DNA of 14,100 nucleotides, taken from contig DKBA01000093.1 in assembly GCA_002450985.1 (NCBI GenBank), positions 11,821 to 25,920 on the forward strand, given 5' to 3'. A program made the position numbers and the translations under genes. A model generated the notes under the pieces. The model had not been told where the DNA came from. It worked only from the letters and a program-made list of their open reading frames with translations, and made no database searches. The DNA is from Acidimicrobiia bacterium UBA6912 (GTDB lineage Bacteria > Actinomycetota > Acidimicrobiia > Spongiisociales > UBA5794). Below are positions 1 through 5,717 of the stretch, in pieces (within the stretch, counting starts at the first letter, position 1; the number at the start of each line of letters is the position of its first letter).

Positions 1-425
1 ACCTCACCGGCGACGGCGACCTCGACGACTCGGTGTTCCACGTCGTCGGGTTCGACGGGACCATCACGAACCTCGGGCTCGTGGGATGGACCGCTCGCCC
101 GCTGTCCGCCGGGCGGGCCCTGCTGTTCGTCGACGAGCAGGGTCAGGGCACCGACCTCAATGGGGACGGCAAGGTGACGGCGGACACCCTCGTTGTCCAC
201 CTCTGGCGTCGAGGAGCCGGCGTGATCAACCTGGGAGTGACTGCGGCTCAGCGCCCGGACGAGATGTCCGGGAGCCTGCACACGTTGCCGACTCCCGAGA
301 TTCCCGGCGACCGGCTCGTCGTCCTCGTCCCCGAAGGACTCCACGGCGGAGGCGATCTCAACGGCGACGGTGACACCGATGACGACGTCGCCCACCTCGT
401 GACCCTTCCCGTCCCGAGCTCGTGA
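1..425 (+). CDS. C-terminal part of a DLNGDGD-repeat protein (5' end outside window)
   Basis: The frame is open from the window edge (first full codon at 3) to TGA at 423-425, giving 140 visible residues; a GTG at 33 is unlikely to be the real start because the same motif continues upstream of it. Three acidic loops are visible: LTGDGD (residues 1-6), DLNGDG (51-56) and DLNGDGD (118-124), each followed by acidic residues and a hydrophobic strand such as VFHVV, LVVHLW or VAHLV. Between loops come NLGL/NLGV turns and strands such as ALLFVDE and LVVLVPE. The DxNGDGxxxD pattern resembles the calcium-binding loops of dockerin and EF-hand proteins. Repeats of this kind usually belong to secreted or surface proteins, but no signal peptide can be checked because the start is missing. 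Function is unknown; calcium binding and a surface location are inference. Confidence 0.75.
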   Translation, partial: LTGDGDLDDSVFHVVGFDGTITNLGLVGWTARPLSAGRALLFVDEQGQGTDLNGDGKVTADTLVVHLWRRGAGVINLGVTAAQRPDEMSGSLHTLPTPEIPGDRLVVLVPEGLHGGGDLNGDGDTDDDVAHLVTLPVPSS

Positions 426-478
426 TGCCCGGTTGCGGCGAGATCCGCAGCGCGGCGGGGTTCGCCCGGTAGCATCAC
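422..478 (+). other. Structured spacer after the repeat-protein gene
   Basis: A 7-bp outer stem (gtgatgc 422-428 with gcatcac 472-478) can continue into ccgg 429-432 with ccgg 466-469, leaving ta bulged. The enclosed segment can fold a 5-bp hairpin (434-438 with 445-449). The outer arm overlaps the TGA stop. It may be a transcription terminator or 3'-end processing structure. No T-tract follows, and GC-rich DNA folds easily, so this is weak. Confidence 0.3.
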
Positions 479-507
479 CGGAGCACCGACCGCGAGAGGA
501 CCGTCGG

Positions 508-870
508 ATGAGATTCCTATGGAGACTGCTCATCAACGCGGCGGCGTTGTGGATCGCCGCCGAGCTGGTACCGGGCGTCGACTTCGACGGGGGGTTCTTC
601 GACCTCTTGCTCGTGGCGCTGATCTTCGGTCTTGTCAACGCGTTCATCCGGCCGATCGTGAAGCTCTTGACCCTTCCGATCACGATCTTCACCCTCGGGT
701 TGTTCACCATCGTGGTCAACGCCCTGATGGTCGTCATCACGTCGGCGCTGTCGAGTACCTTCACGCTGACGGGCGGTACGTTGGATCAGTTCTTCGGGGC
801 CGTGCTCGCCGCCATCATCATCAGCCTCGTCAGCATGGTGCTGAGCTGGGTGCTCCCCGACGGCCGCTGA
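508..870 (+). CDS. PF04020 small integral membrane protein (phage holin family 4-like)
   Basis: The product has 120 residues. ATG 508 is preceded by gagagga (494-500) at 7 nt, which makes it better than upstream in-frame starts. Four hydrophobic segments lie near residues 7-22, 30-47, 57-81 and 93-116. The stretch NAFIRPIVKLLTLPITIFTL, followed by GLF, around residues 44-66 is the hallmark of PF04020, labelled 'mycobacterial 4 TMS phage holin, superfamily IV'. That name comes from similarity; members are widespread chromosomal proteins of unknown role, and no lysin or phage gene is nearby, so lysis should not be inferred. The protein is expected in the cytoplasmic membrane. It converges on leuD with only 17 nt between stop codons. 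Family assignment is confident, function is not known. Confidence 0.88.
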   Translation: MRFLWRLLINAAALWIAAELVPGVDFDGGFFDLLLVALIFGLVNAFIRPIVKLLTLPITIFTLGLFTIVVNALMVVITSALSSTFTLTGGTLDQFFGAVLAAIIISLVSMVLSWVLPDGR

Positions 871-891
871 GCGGCGAACCGGCCGCCTCAG
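867..891. terminator. Bidirectional hairpin containing both convergent stop codons
   Basis: Left arm ctgagcggc (867-875) pairs with gccgc-c-tcag (882-891) with one bulged C at 887 and a 6-nt loop gaaccg. The left arm holds the TGA of the PF04020 gene (868-870) and the right arm holds the leuD stop (888-890, read as TGA on the minus strand). Position between convergent genes suits a shared terminator. There is no poly-T run, so termination efficiency is uncertain. Confidence 0.55.
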
Positions 892-1502
892 GCGAGCGAC
901 GGCTTGAAGCCGGGGCGCGTCGCCTCGAAGGCGTCGATGGCCTCGGCGTGTTGCAGCGACAGGGCGATGTGATCGAGCCCGTTGCGCAGGCAGTACTCGA
1001 CGAACGGGTCGATCTCGAAGCTCGCCTTGAACTCGCCGGCCGCCACCGTGTGGGTCTCGAGGTCGATGACGACCTCGTTCTCGGGATCCTGGGCGATGCG
1101 CGTGAGCTCGGCCACCTCGGCCTCGGAGAGCACGACGGGGAGCAGCCCGATCTTGTGGCAGTTGCTGCGGAAGATGTCGGCGAACGATGGGGCGATGACC
1201 GCCTCGAAGCCGCGATCCTCCAGCGCCCACGGGGCGTGCTCCCGTGAGGACCCGGACCCGAAGTTGGGCCCGCTCACGAGCACGAGGGCGTCGGCGTACT
1301 CGGGCCTGTTGAGGACGAAGTCGGGCCGGGGCTCCCCCTCCTCGTCGAGCGCCCAGTCGTAGAACAGGAACGGGCCGAAGCCGGTGCGCTCCACCCGCTT
1401 GAGGAACTGCTTGGGGATGATCTGGTCCGTGTCGACGTTGGCCCGCGGCAGCGGCGCCATCTTCCCCTGGATGACGGTGACTGGTCTCACGCGAAACCCC
1501 AT
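888..1502 (-). CDS. leuD: 3-isopropylmalate dehydratase small subunit (LeuD)
   Basis: The product has 204 residues, close to the usual length of about 200. It is the swivelling small subunit that pairs with LeuC to convert 2-isopropylmalate to 3-isopropylmalate in cytoplasmic leucine biosynthesis. Family signatures are PLPRANVDTDQIIPKQFL (residues 18-34) and the conserved loop GPNFGSGSSREHAPWAL (78-94), followed by APSFADIFRSNCHKIGLLPV (104-123). The ATG at 1502 gives the N-terminus expected for LeuD. No Shine-Dalgarno sequence precedes it: the upstream bases are a short direct repeat in the 52-nt gap to leuC. The gene is probably co-transcribed with leuC and ends in a hairpin shared with the convergent PF04020 gene. 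Confidence 0.97.
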   Translation of the reverse strand: MGFRVRPVTVIQGKMAPLPRANVDTDQIIPKQFLKRVERTGFGPFLFYDWALDEEGEPRPDFVLNRPEYADALVLVSGPNFGSGSSREHAPWALEDRGFEAVIAPSFADIFRSNCHKIGLLPVVLSEAEVAELTRIAQDPENEVVIDLETHTVAAGEFKASFEIDPFVEYCLRNGLDHIALSLQHAEAIDAFEATRPGFKPSLA

Positions 1503-1509
1503 GTCGTGA

Positions 1510-1549
1510 TACGTAGTACGGAGTACGTAGTACGGCGAGCGAAGCGAGC
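1510..1549. repeat. Short direct-repeat element between leuC and leuD
   Basis: A 14-nt unit, tacgtagtacggag, occurs at 1510-1523 and again at 1524-1537 with one change (tacgtagtacggcg). It is followed by gcgagc-gaa-gcgagc (1535-1549 region), itself a direct repeat around a mirror-symmetric centre. The A/T-containing TACGTA steps stand out from the surrounding GC-rich coding DNA. The element fills most of the 52-nt leuC-leuD spacer and occupies the place where a leuD ribosome-binding site would be expected. Whether it is dispersed in the genome cannot be judged from this window. Confidence 0.65.
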
Positions 1550-1554
1550 CCTTC

Positions 1555-2958
1555 TCACATCCAGCTCCTCACGTCGACGAAGCGGCCCTCGACCGCCGCC
1601 GCCACGGCCATCTGCGGGCTGACGAGGTGGGTGCGCCCGCCGCGGCCCTGGCGGCCTTCGAAGTTGCGGTTCGAGGTGGAGGCGCAGCGCTCGCCGGGGG
1701 ACAGGATGTCCGGGTTCATGCCGAGGCACATCGAGCACCCGGCATCGCGCCACTCGAATCCCGCCTCCTTGAAGATGCGGTCGAGCCCTTCCTCCTCGGC
1801 CTGCAACTTCACGAGACCGGAACCGGGGACCACCATTGCGCTCACGTCGGGGTGGACCTTCTTGCCCCGGAGCAGTGCGGCCCCGGCCCGCAGGTCCTCG
1901 ATGCGGGCATTGGTGCAGGAGCCGAAGAAGACCCTGTCGATCTCGATGTCGGTGATCGGGGTGCCAGGGGCGAGATCCATGTAGTGCAGCGCACGTTCGG
2001 TGGCGTCACGCTCGAGGGCATCGGTGAAGTCGTCGGGCGAGGGGATCACAGCGGTGACCGGCAGGGTCTGCGCGGGGTTGGTGCCCCACGACACGTAGGG
2101 GGCGAGGTCGGCGGCAGCGATGTCGACGTAGCGATCGAACTCGGCGCCCGGATCGGTGGGCAACGTCCGCCAGTAGGCGACGGCCTCATCCCACTCCGCA
2201 CCTCTTGGTGCGTGGTTCCGACCCTCCAGGTAGGCGAACGTGGTCTCGTCCGGGGCGATCATCCCGGCGCGGGCGCCGCCCTCGATGGACATGTTGCAGA
2301 TGGTCATCCGCCCCTCCATCGACAACGCCTCGATGGCCGAGCCCCGGTACTCGACGACGTAGCCGACGCCGCCGTCGACGCCGATGCGGGCGATGATCCC
2401 GAGGATGACGTCCTTGGCGGTGACCCCGGTGGGCAGCGCGCCGTCGACGGTGATCGCCATGGACTTGGGCTTCGCCTGCGGCAGGGTCTGGGTGGCGAGG
2501 ACGTGCTCGACCTCCGACGTGCCGATGCCGAACGCCAGCGCCCCGAAGGCGCCGTGAGTCGAGGTGTGCGAGTCCCCGCAGACGATGGTCATGCCCGGCT
2601 GGGTGACGCCTTGCTCCGGGCCGATGACGTGCACGATGCCCTGGCGGGGATCGTCGATGCCGAACAGCGTGATGCCGTGCCGCTCGCAATTGCGCACCAG
2701 TGTCTCGATCTGGGTCCTGGACAACGGATCGCGGATGCCGAGCGATCGTCCCTCTGTCGGGACCCCGTGGTCGACCGTGGCGAGGGTGAGGTCGGGCCGG
2801 CGGACCGTGCGGCCCTGGAGCAGGAGCGACTCGAACGCCTGCGGTGACGTGACCTCGTGGACGAGGTGGAGGTCGATGTAGAGGAGGTCGGGCTCGTCGC
2901 CGCCGCGGCGGACGACGTGGTCGTCCCAGACCTTCTCGTACAGCGTCTTCGCAGCCAT
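1555..2958 (-). CDS. leuC: 3-isopropylmalate dehydratase large subunit (LeuC)
   Basis: The product has 467 residues, the normal LeuC length. It is the [4Fe-4S] aconitase-family subunit that, with LeuD, isomerises isopropylmalate in leucine synthesis. The start MAAKTLYEKVWDDHVV (ATG at 2958) is the family N-terminus; a longer in-frame extension to 3030 is not LeuC-like. GAGG lies about 10 nt upstream. Visible signatures include VCGDSHTSTHGAFGALAFGI (126-145), the cluster ligands C348 in FFGSCTNARIEDLRAG and C408/C411 in GCSMCLGMNPD, and NRNFEGRQGRGGRTHLVSP (430-448). The gene precedes leuD on the same strand. Its promoter should lie in the 111-bp divergent gap with the SnoaL-like gene, but no clear -35/-10 pair was found there. 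No leader peptide or attenuator was seen. Confidence 0.98.
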   Translation of the reverse strand: MAAKTLYEKVWDDHVVRRGGDEPDLLYIDLHLVHEVTSPQAFESLLLQGRTVRRPDLTLATVDHGVPTEGRSLGIRDPLSRTQIETLVRNCERHGITLFGIDDPRQGIVHVIGPEQGVTQPGMTIVCGDSHTSTHGAFGALAFGIGTSEVEHVLATQTLPQAKPKSMAITVDGALPTGVTAKDVILGIIARIGVDGGVGYVVEYRGSAIEALSMEGRMTICNMSIEGGARAGMIAPDETTFAYLEGRNHAPRGAEWDEAVAYWRTLPTDPGAEFDRYVDIAAADLAPYVSWGTNPAQTLPVTAVIPSPDDFTDALERDATERALHYMDLAPGTPITDIEIDRVFFGSCTNARIEDLRAGAALLRGKKVHPDVSAMVVPGSGLVKLQAEEEGLDRIFKEAGFEWRDAGCSMCLGMNPDILSPGERCASTSNRNFEGRQGRGGRTHLVSPQMAVAAAVEGRFVDVRSWM

Positions 2959-3069
2959 CTCGTCGCAACCTCGGGGCCGGATAGCGGGCAATGGTAGGCA
3001 GGGCGAGTGCCGCCGAGGTCGGTGGCCCACCCGGTGTACGCTCGACCTGTCGGATCAGGGAGGCGCCGG

Positions 3070-3486
3070 ATGGTCGAGGACGCGCGAGAGACGAACAAGG
3101 CGATCGCGATCCGGCTATTCACCGACGTGTTCGATCGCCACGACCTCGACGCCGCCGACGTTCACCTCGCGCCCGACGTCGTCTTCCACAACGCCGGGAA
3201 GGTGATCCACGGCGTCGGCGGCTGGAAGGCTTTCGCCGGCGAGTGGATCGGAGGCTTTCCCGACACCCGCATGACGGTGGATTTCGCCATGGCCGAGGGC
3301 GACCGAGTCCTCATCCACTGGCAGGCCGAGGGCACGCACGAGGGGGTGTTCTTCGGCAGGCCCGCCACCGGTCGCCGACTCGTCACCTCGGGTCTCTCGC
3401 TGTTCCGGTTGTCCTCAGGCAGGATCGAGGAGATCTGGGATCAGACCGAGTTTCTCGGTGAGGCGCAGCCCTTCAGCATCAGCTGA
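3070..3486 (+). CDS. SnoaL-like / NTF2-fold protein
   Basis: The product has 138 residues from ATG 3070, which has a strong AGGGAGG (3057-3063) 6 nt upstream; an in-frame GTG at 3007 would add 21 residues unlike the family and is rejected. The opening NKAIAIRLFTDVFDRHDLDA, then VVFHN and a middle GGWKAFAGEWIGGFPDTRMTVDFAMAE, followed by DRVLIHWQAEGTHEGVFFG and GRIEEIWDQTEFL, match the ester-cyclase branch of SnoaL (PF07366) in the NTF2-like fold. Members include polyketide cyclases, but many are uncharacterised proteins with a small hydrophobic pocket. No polyketide genes are nearby, so a cyclase role should not be assumed. It is divergent from leuC. The next gene has its own promoter 35 nt downstream, so it is probably monocistronic. 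Confidence 0.85.
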   Translation: MVEDARETNKAIAIRLFTDVFDRHDLDAADVHLAPDVVFHNAGKVIHGVGGWKAFAGEWIGGFPDTRMTVDFAMAEGDRVLIHWQAEGTHEGVFFGRPATGRRLVTSGLSLFRLSSGRIEEIWDQTEFLGEAQPFSIS

Positions 3487-3520
3487 CTCGCCGCACCGAT
3501 GTCGTCGCAATCGTGAGCGC

Positions 3521-3549
3521 TTGACATATGGTCGACTTGTGCCGACAAT
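3521..3549 (+). promoter_or_regulatory. Sigma-70-type promoter of the ArsR-MFS operon
   Basis: A perfect TTGACA (3521-3526) is separated by 17 nt from GACAAT (3544-3549, 4 of 6 matches to TATAAT). Expected initiation 7-8 nt after the hexamer falls at 3556-3557, the A of the ATG at 3557, so the mRNA is predicted to be leaderless. GTCGAC palindromes at 3531-3536 (in the spacer) and 3559-3564 (over the start codon, inside TGTCGACA 3558-3565) could be operator half-sites for the regulator's own product; this last point is inference. Confidence 0.7.
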
Positions 3550-3556
3550 TCGGGAG

Positions 3557-4141
3557 ATGTCGACAAAGAGAGTCATCCAGGAGGCGGTCGGTGGCCCCGA
3601 CTATGCGCTCGACGACGTGGTCGAGGCGTCGTCGCCCGAGCAGCTCAAGGCCCTGGGAGACGAGCTGCGGTGCACGATCCTCGATCTCCTCCACGACAGG
3701 GCGGCGACGACCACCCACCTGGCCGAGGCGCTCGACAGGCCGAAGGGAACCGTCGGTTACCACCTCAAGGTGCTCGAGCAGGCGGGTCTGATCCGGATCG
3801 TCCGCACTCGGCAGGTGCGGGCCATGACCGAGAAGTACTACGGGCGGGTGGCACGAACGATCGTGGTCAAGGCCCAGGGCGCGGAGGCGAAGAGCTTCCC
3901 GATGCTCGCCGAGGCGCTCGCCGAGGCGCGGGTGCTCGGCCCGGCCGACCCGCTTCCGATGTTCACGCTGCGCAAGGTGCGCATCCCCGAGGAGCGGGCG
4001 CTCGAGTTCGCCACGCGGCTCGTGGCGCTCGCCGAGGAGTTCGTCTCCCAGCCGCGCGCGGGCGATGTCGTCTACGGGCTGATCGCGGGGGTGTACCCGA
4101 CCGATCGCCCGACACTGGCGGCCGCGGAGGAGGCCTCGTGA
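3557..4141 (+). CDS. ArsR-type winged-helix transcriptional regulator
   Basis: The product has 194 residues. The winged helix spans about residues 27-95: EQLKALGDELRCTILDLLHD (helices 1-2), TTTHLAEALDRPKGTVGYHL then KVLEQAGLIRIV (recognition helix near 63-75), and the wing TRQVRAMTEKYYGRVA. This resembles the HTH_20/ArsR group that often represses a neighbouring exporter. No cysteine-rich metal site is visible, so an organic ligand is more likely than a metal. The C-terminal 100 residues probably form the dimer or effector part. ATG 3557 is chosen because it lies 7 nt after a promoter -10 box, giving a leaderless start; GGGAG directly abuts it and is too close to work as a Shine-Dalgarno. The stop overlaps the MFS start at GTGA (4138-4141), so the two genes are translationally coupled. 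Confidence 0.88.
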   Translation: MSTKRVIQEAVGGPDYALDDVVEASSPEQLKALGDELRCTILDLLHDRAATTTHLAEALDRPKGTVGYHLKVLEQAGLIRIVRTRQVRAMTEKYYGRVARTIVVKAQGAEAKSFPMLAEALAEARVLGPADPLPMFTLRKVRIPEERALEFATRLVALAEEFVSQPRAGDVVYGLIAGVYPTDRPTLAAAEEAS

Positions 4142-5532
4142 CCGACACCGCGGCCCCCGCCGGGACCGGCACGAGGATCCGGCTCGGCGCCAACTACGCC
4201 AAGCTGTGGACGGCGAGCGTCATCTCCAACCTCGGCGACGGCGTCGGGCAGATCGCCTACCCGTGGCTGGCCTCGGCCGTCACCCGCAACCCGGTGCTGA
4301 TCGCCCTCATCGCCGTTGCCCAGCGGCTGCCGTGGCTCGTCTTCACCCTTCCCGCCGGGGTGATCACCGACCGGGTCGACCGCCGCAAGATCATGGTGGC
4401 GATGGATGTGGCCCGCACCGTGGTCACCGTGGCGGTGGCGCTCGCCGTGGTGGGCCAGAGCTCGCGGCTCCCCGGCCCTGATGAGATCGCCGGCGGGCTG
4501 GACGTGGCCACGAACCCCACCCTCTACACGATCCTGGTCGTCGCCGCCCTGCTGCTCGGGTTCGCCGAGGTGCTGCGGGACAACTCGGCCCAGACGATCC
4601 TTCCGGCAATCGTCGCCCCGGAGGGTCTGGAGCGGGCCAACGGGCGGCTGTGGGGCGCCGAGATGGTCGCCAACAGCTTCGCCGGTCCCCCGCTGGGCAG
4701 TCTGCTGATCGGGATCCTCTTTGCGCTGCCCTTCTTCTTCGACGCCGGCACGTTCGCCGTTGCTGCCGGGCTCGTGTTCCTGGTGACCGGCGACTTCCGC
4801 TCCCACAAGGACGGCACCCAAGGCTCGGTGCAGTGGCGCAAGGAGATCGGTGAGGGCTTCGGCTGGTTGTGGCGCCACCCCCTGCTGCGGCCGATGGCGA
4901 TCATCCTCGGCCTGCTCAACGGCCTGGGGATGGTGACGTTCGCCACCTTCGTGCTGTTCGCCCAGGAGGTGCTCGGGGTCGATGCGTTCATCTTCGCCAT
5001 CATCGGCACCGGCGGGGCCATCGGTGGCATCATCGGCAGCTTCGCCGCGCCGAAGATCAGCGCCAAGCTCGGCAGCGGCACGTCGCTGTACATCACCCTC
5101 GTGGCGAGCGCCGTCACGTCGCTCGTCATCGGTGTCAGCTCGTTCTGGGTGGTGGCGTGGGTGATGTTCACCCTCAGCACGTTCGCCGCCGTGCTCTGGA
5201 ACGTCATCACCGTGTCGCTGCGCCAGACGATCATCCCCGACCGGCTGCTCGGCCGGGTGAACAGCGTGTATCGCTTCTTCGGCTGGGGGATGATTCCCAT
5301 CGGGCTCGGCATCGGCGGGGTCGTCGTGTCCGTGGCCGAGACCGTCACCACACGGACCATGGCGCTGCGGATGCCGTGGCTGATCGCCGCGATCGCGTAC
5401 ACGATCCTCTTCTTCTATGCGGCTCCCCGGCTCACGACCGACAAGATCGAGACGGCCCGGGCCGAGGGAGTCGCCGCCAAGCATGCGGCCTCCGATGAAG
5501 CGGCGTCGTCGGCCGAACCGGCCGATGGCTGA
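4138..5532 (+). CDS. MFS transporter (MFS_3-like, drug/enterobactin-exporter type)
   Basis: The product has 464 residues, matching a 12-helix major facilitator. GTG 4138 overlaps the regulator's TGA and has GGAGGAGG at 4126-4133. After a short cytoplasmic N-terminus come LWTASVISNLGDGVGQIAYP (helix 1) and motif A, GVITDRVDRRK (residues 74-84), between helices 2 and 3. Later helices include FFFDAGTFAVAAGLVFLVTG, the glycine-rich FAIIGTGGAIGGIIGSFAAP, and TLSTFAAVLWNVITVSLRQT followed by IIPDRLLGRVNSVYRFFGWG. The ending RQTxIPDxLLGRVNSVYRFxxWG is typical of PF05977 (MFS_3). The C-terminus is a hydrophilic Ala/Glu tail. It is expected to export a small molecule from the cytoplasmic membrane by proton antiport. 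The substrate cannot be read from sequence, but linkage to an ArsR regulator suggests an inducible efflux unit. Confidence 0.92.
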   Translation: MTDTAAPAGTGTRIRLGANYAKLWTASVISNLGDGVGQIAYPWLASAVTRNPVLIALIAVAQRLPWLVFTLPAGVITDRVDRRKIMVAMDVARTVVTVAVALAVVGQSSRLPGPDEIAGGLDVATNPTLYTILVVAALLLGFAEVLRDNSAQTILPAIVAPEGLERANGRLWGAEMVANSFAGPPLGSLLIGILFALPFFFDAGTFAVAAGLVFLVTGDFRSHKDGTQGSVQWRKEIGEGFGWLWRHPLLRPMAIILGLLNGLGMVTFATFVLFAQEVLGVDAFIFAIIGTGGAIGGIIGSFAAPKISAKLGSGTSLYITLVASAVTSLVIGVSSFWVVAWVMFTLSTFAAVLWNVITVSLRQTIIPDRLLGRVNSVYRFFGWGMIPIGLGIGGVVVSVAETVTTRTMALRMPWLIAAIAYTILFFYAAPRLTTDKIETARAEGVAAKHAASDEAASSAEPADG

Positions 5533-5604
5533 GCGCCGCCGTTCCTCCGGCAACAGAGCCTTCCCGGGTCCGTTCGTTTCGTAGGCCCGCTAGCGTGCTC
5601 CACG

Positions 5605-5620
5605 GCGGACGAACGTCCGC
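5605..5620. promoter_or_regulatory. Inverted repeat upstream of the leader ORF
   Basis: gcggac (5605-5610) and gtccgc (5615-5620) form a perfect 6-bp inverted repeat around gaac, ending 12 nt before the Shine-Dalgarno of the 22-codon leader ORF. It could be an operator or an mRNA hairpin. A possible -10 (TAGCGT, 5591-5596) lies just before it, without a convincing -35. The function is inferred from position only. Confidence 0.35.
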
Positions 5621-5648
5621 AAGGGACCAACCGAGGGGGAATGGACTC

Positions 5649-5717
5649 ATGGGGAGCAGTCTCGTGCTGCGTCGCGCGGCGATCGTGTCGTTCATCACGC
5701 GTGCGGCCGCGATATGA
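5649..5717 (+). CDS. Predicted 22-residue leader peptide coupled to DUF3179 gene
   Basis: ATG 5649 opens a 22-codon frame beginning MGSSLVLRRAAI and ending TRAAAI, with TGA at 5715-5717. GAGGGGGA (5633-5640) lies 8 nt upstream, ideal spacing for this ATG; it directly abuts another ATG at 5641, which is therefore unlikely to be used. The stop overlaps the DUF3179 start as ATGA (5714-5717), and that start has no Shine-Dalgarno of its own, so ribosomes probably reach it by termination-reinitiation. The peptide is basic and hydrophobic but too short to be a secretion signal. I recognise no homologue. It could be a regulatory leader, a small protein in its own right, or a remnant. The reading frame and ribosome-binding site are seen directly; translation is inferred. 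Confidence 0.5.
   Translation: MGSSLVLRRAAIVSFITRAAAI

Noticed and set aside
422..478. tRNA-like fold with 7-bp acceptor-like stem and a ggttcgc segment
   Set aside because: Only 57 nt long, without room for D and anticodon arms or a proper T-loop, so it is not a tRNA.
508..870. PF04020 'phage holin' as evidence of a prophage
   Set aside because: The family is common on actinobacterial chromosomes; no lysin, integrase or structural phage gene is nearby.
1627..2847. Long plus-strand open frame opposite leuC
   Set aside because: It is fully antisense to a clear leuC and its product has no recognisable domain.
2959..3030. LeuC extension upstream of ATG 2958
   Set aside because: It adds a Pro/Arg-rich segment absent from LeuC; MAAKTLYEKVWDDHVV is the family N-terminus.
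3007..3069. N-terminal extension of the SnoaL-like protein from GTG 3007
   Set aside because: The extension is unlike the family, and AGGGAGG is correctly placed for ATG 3070.
2959..3069. Promoter, attenuator or leader peptide for leuC in the divergent gap
   Set aside because: Only isolated TANNNT matches (for example TACCAT on the minus strand) without a -35; no leucine-rich leader ORF.
4072..5553. Long minus-strand open frame opposite the MFS gene
   Set aside because: Product is rich in Asp, Gly, Arg and His with no domain, typical of the antisense shadow of high-GC coding DNA.
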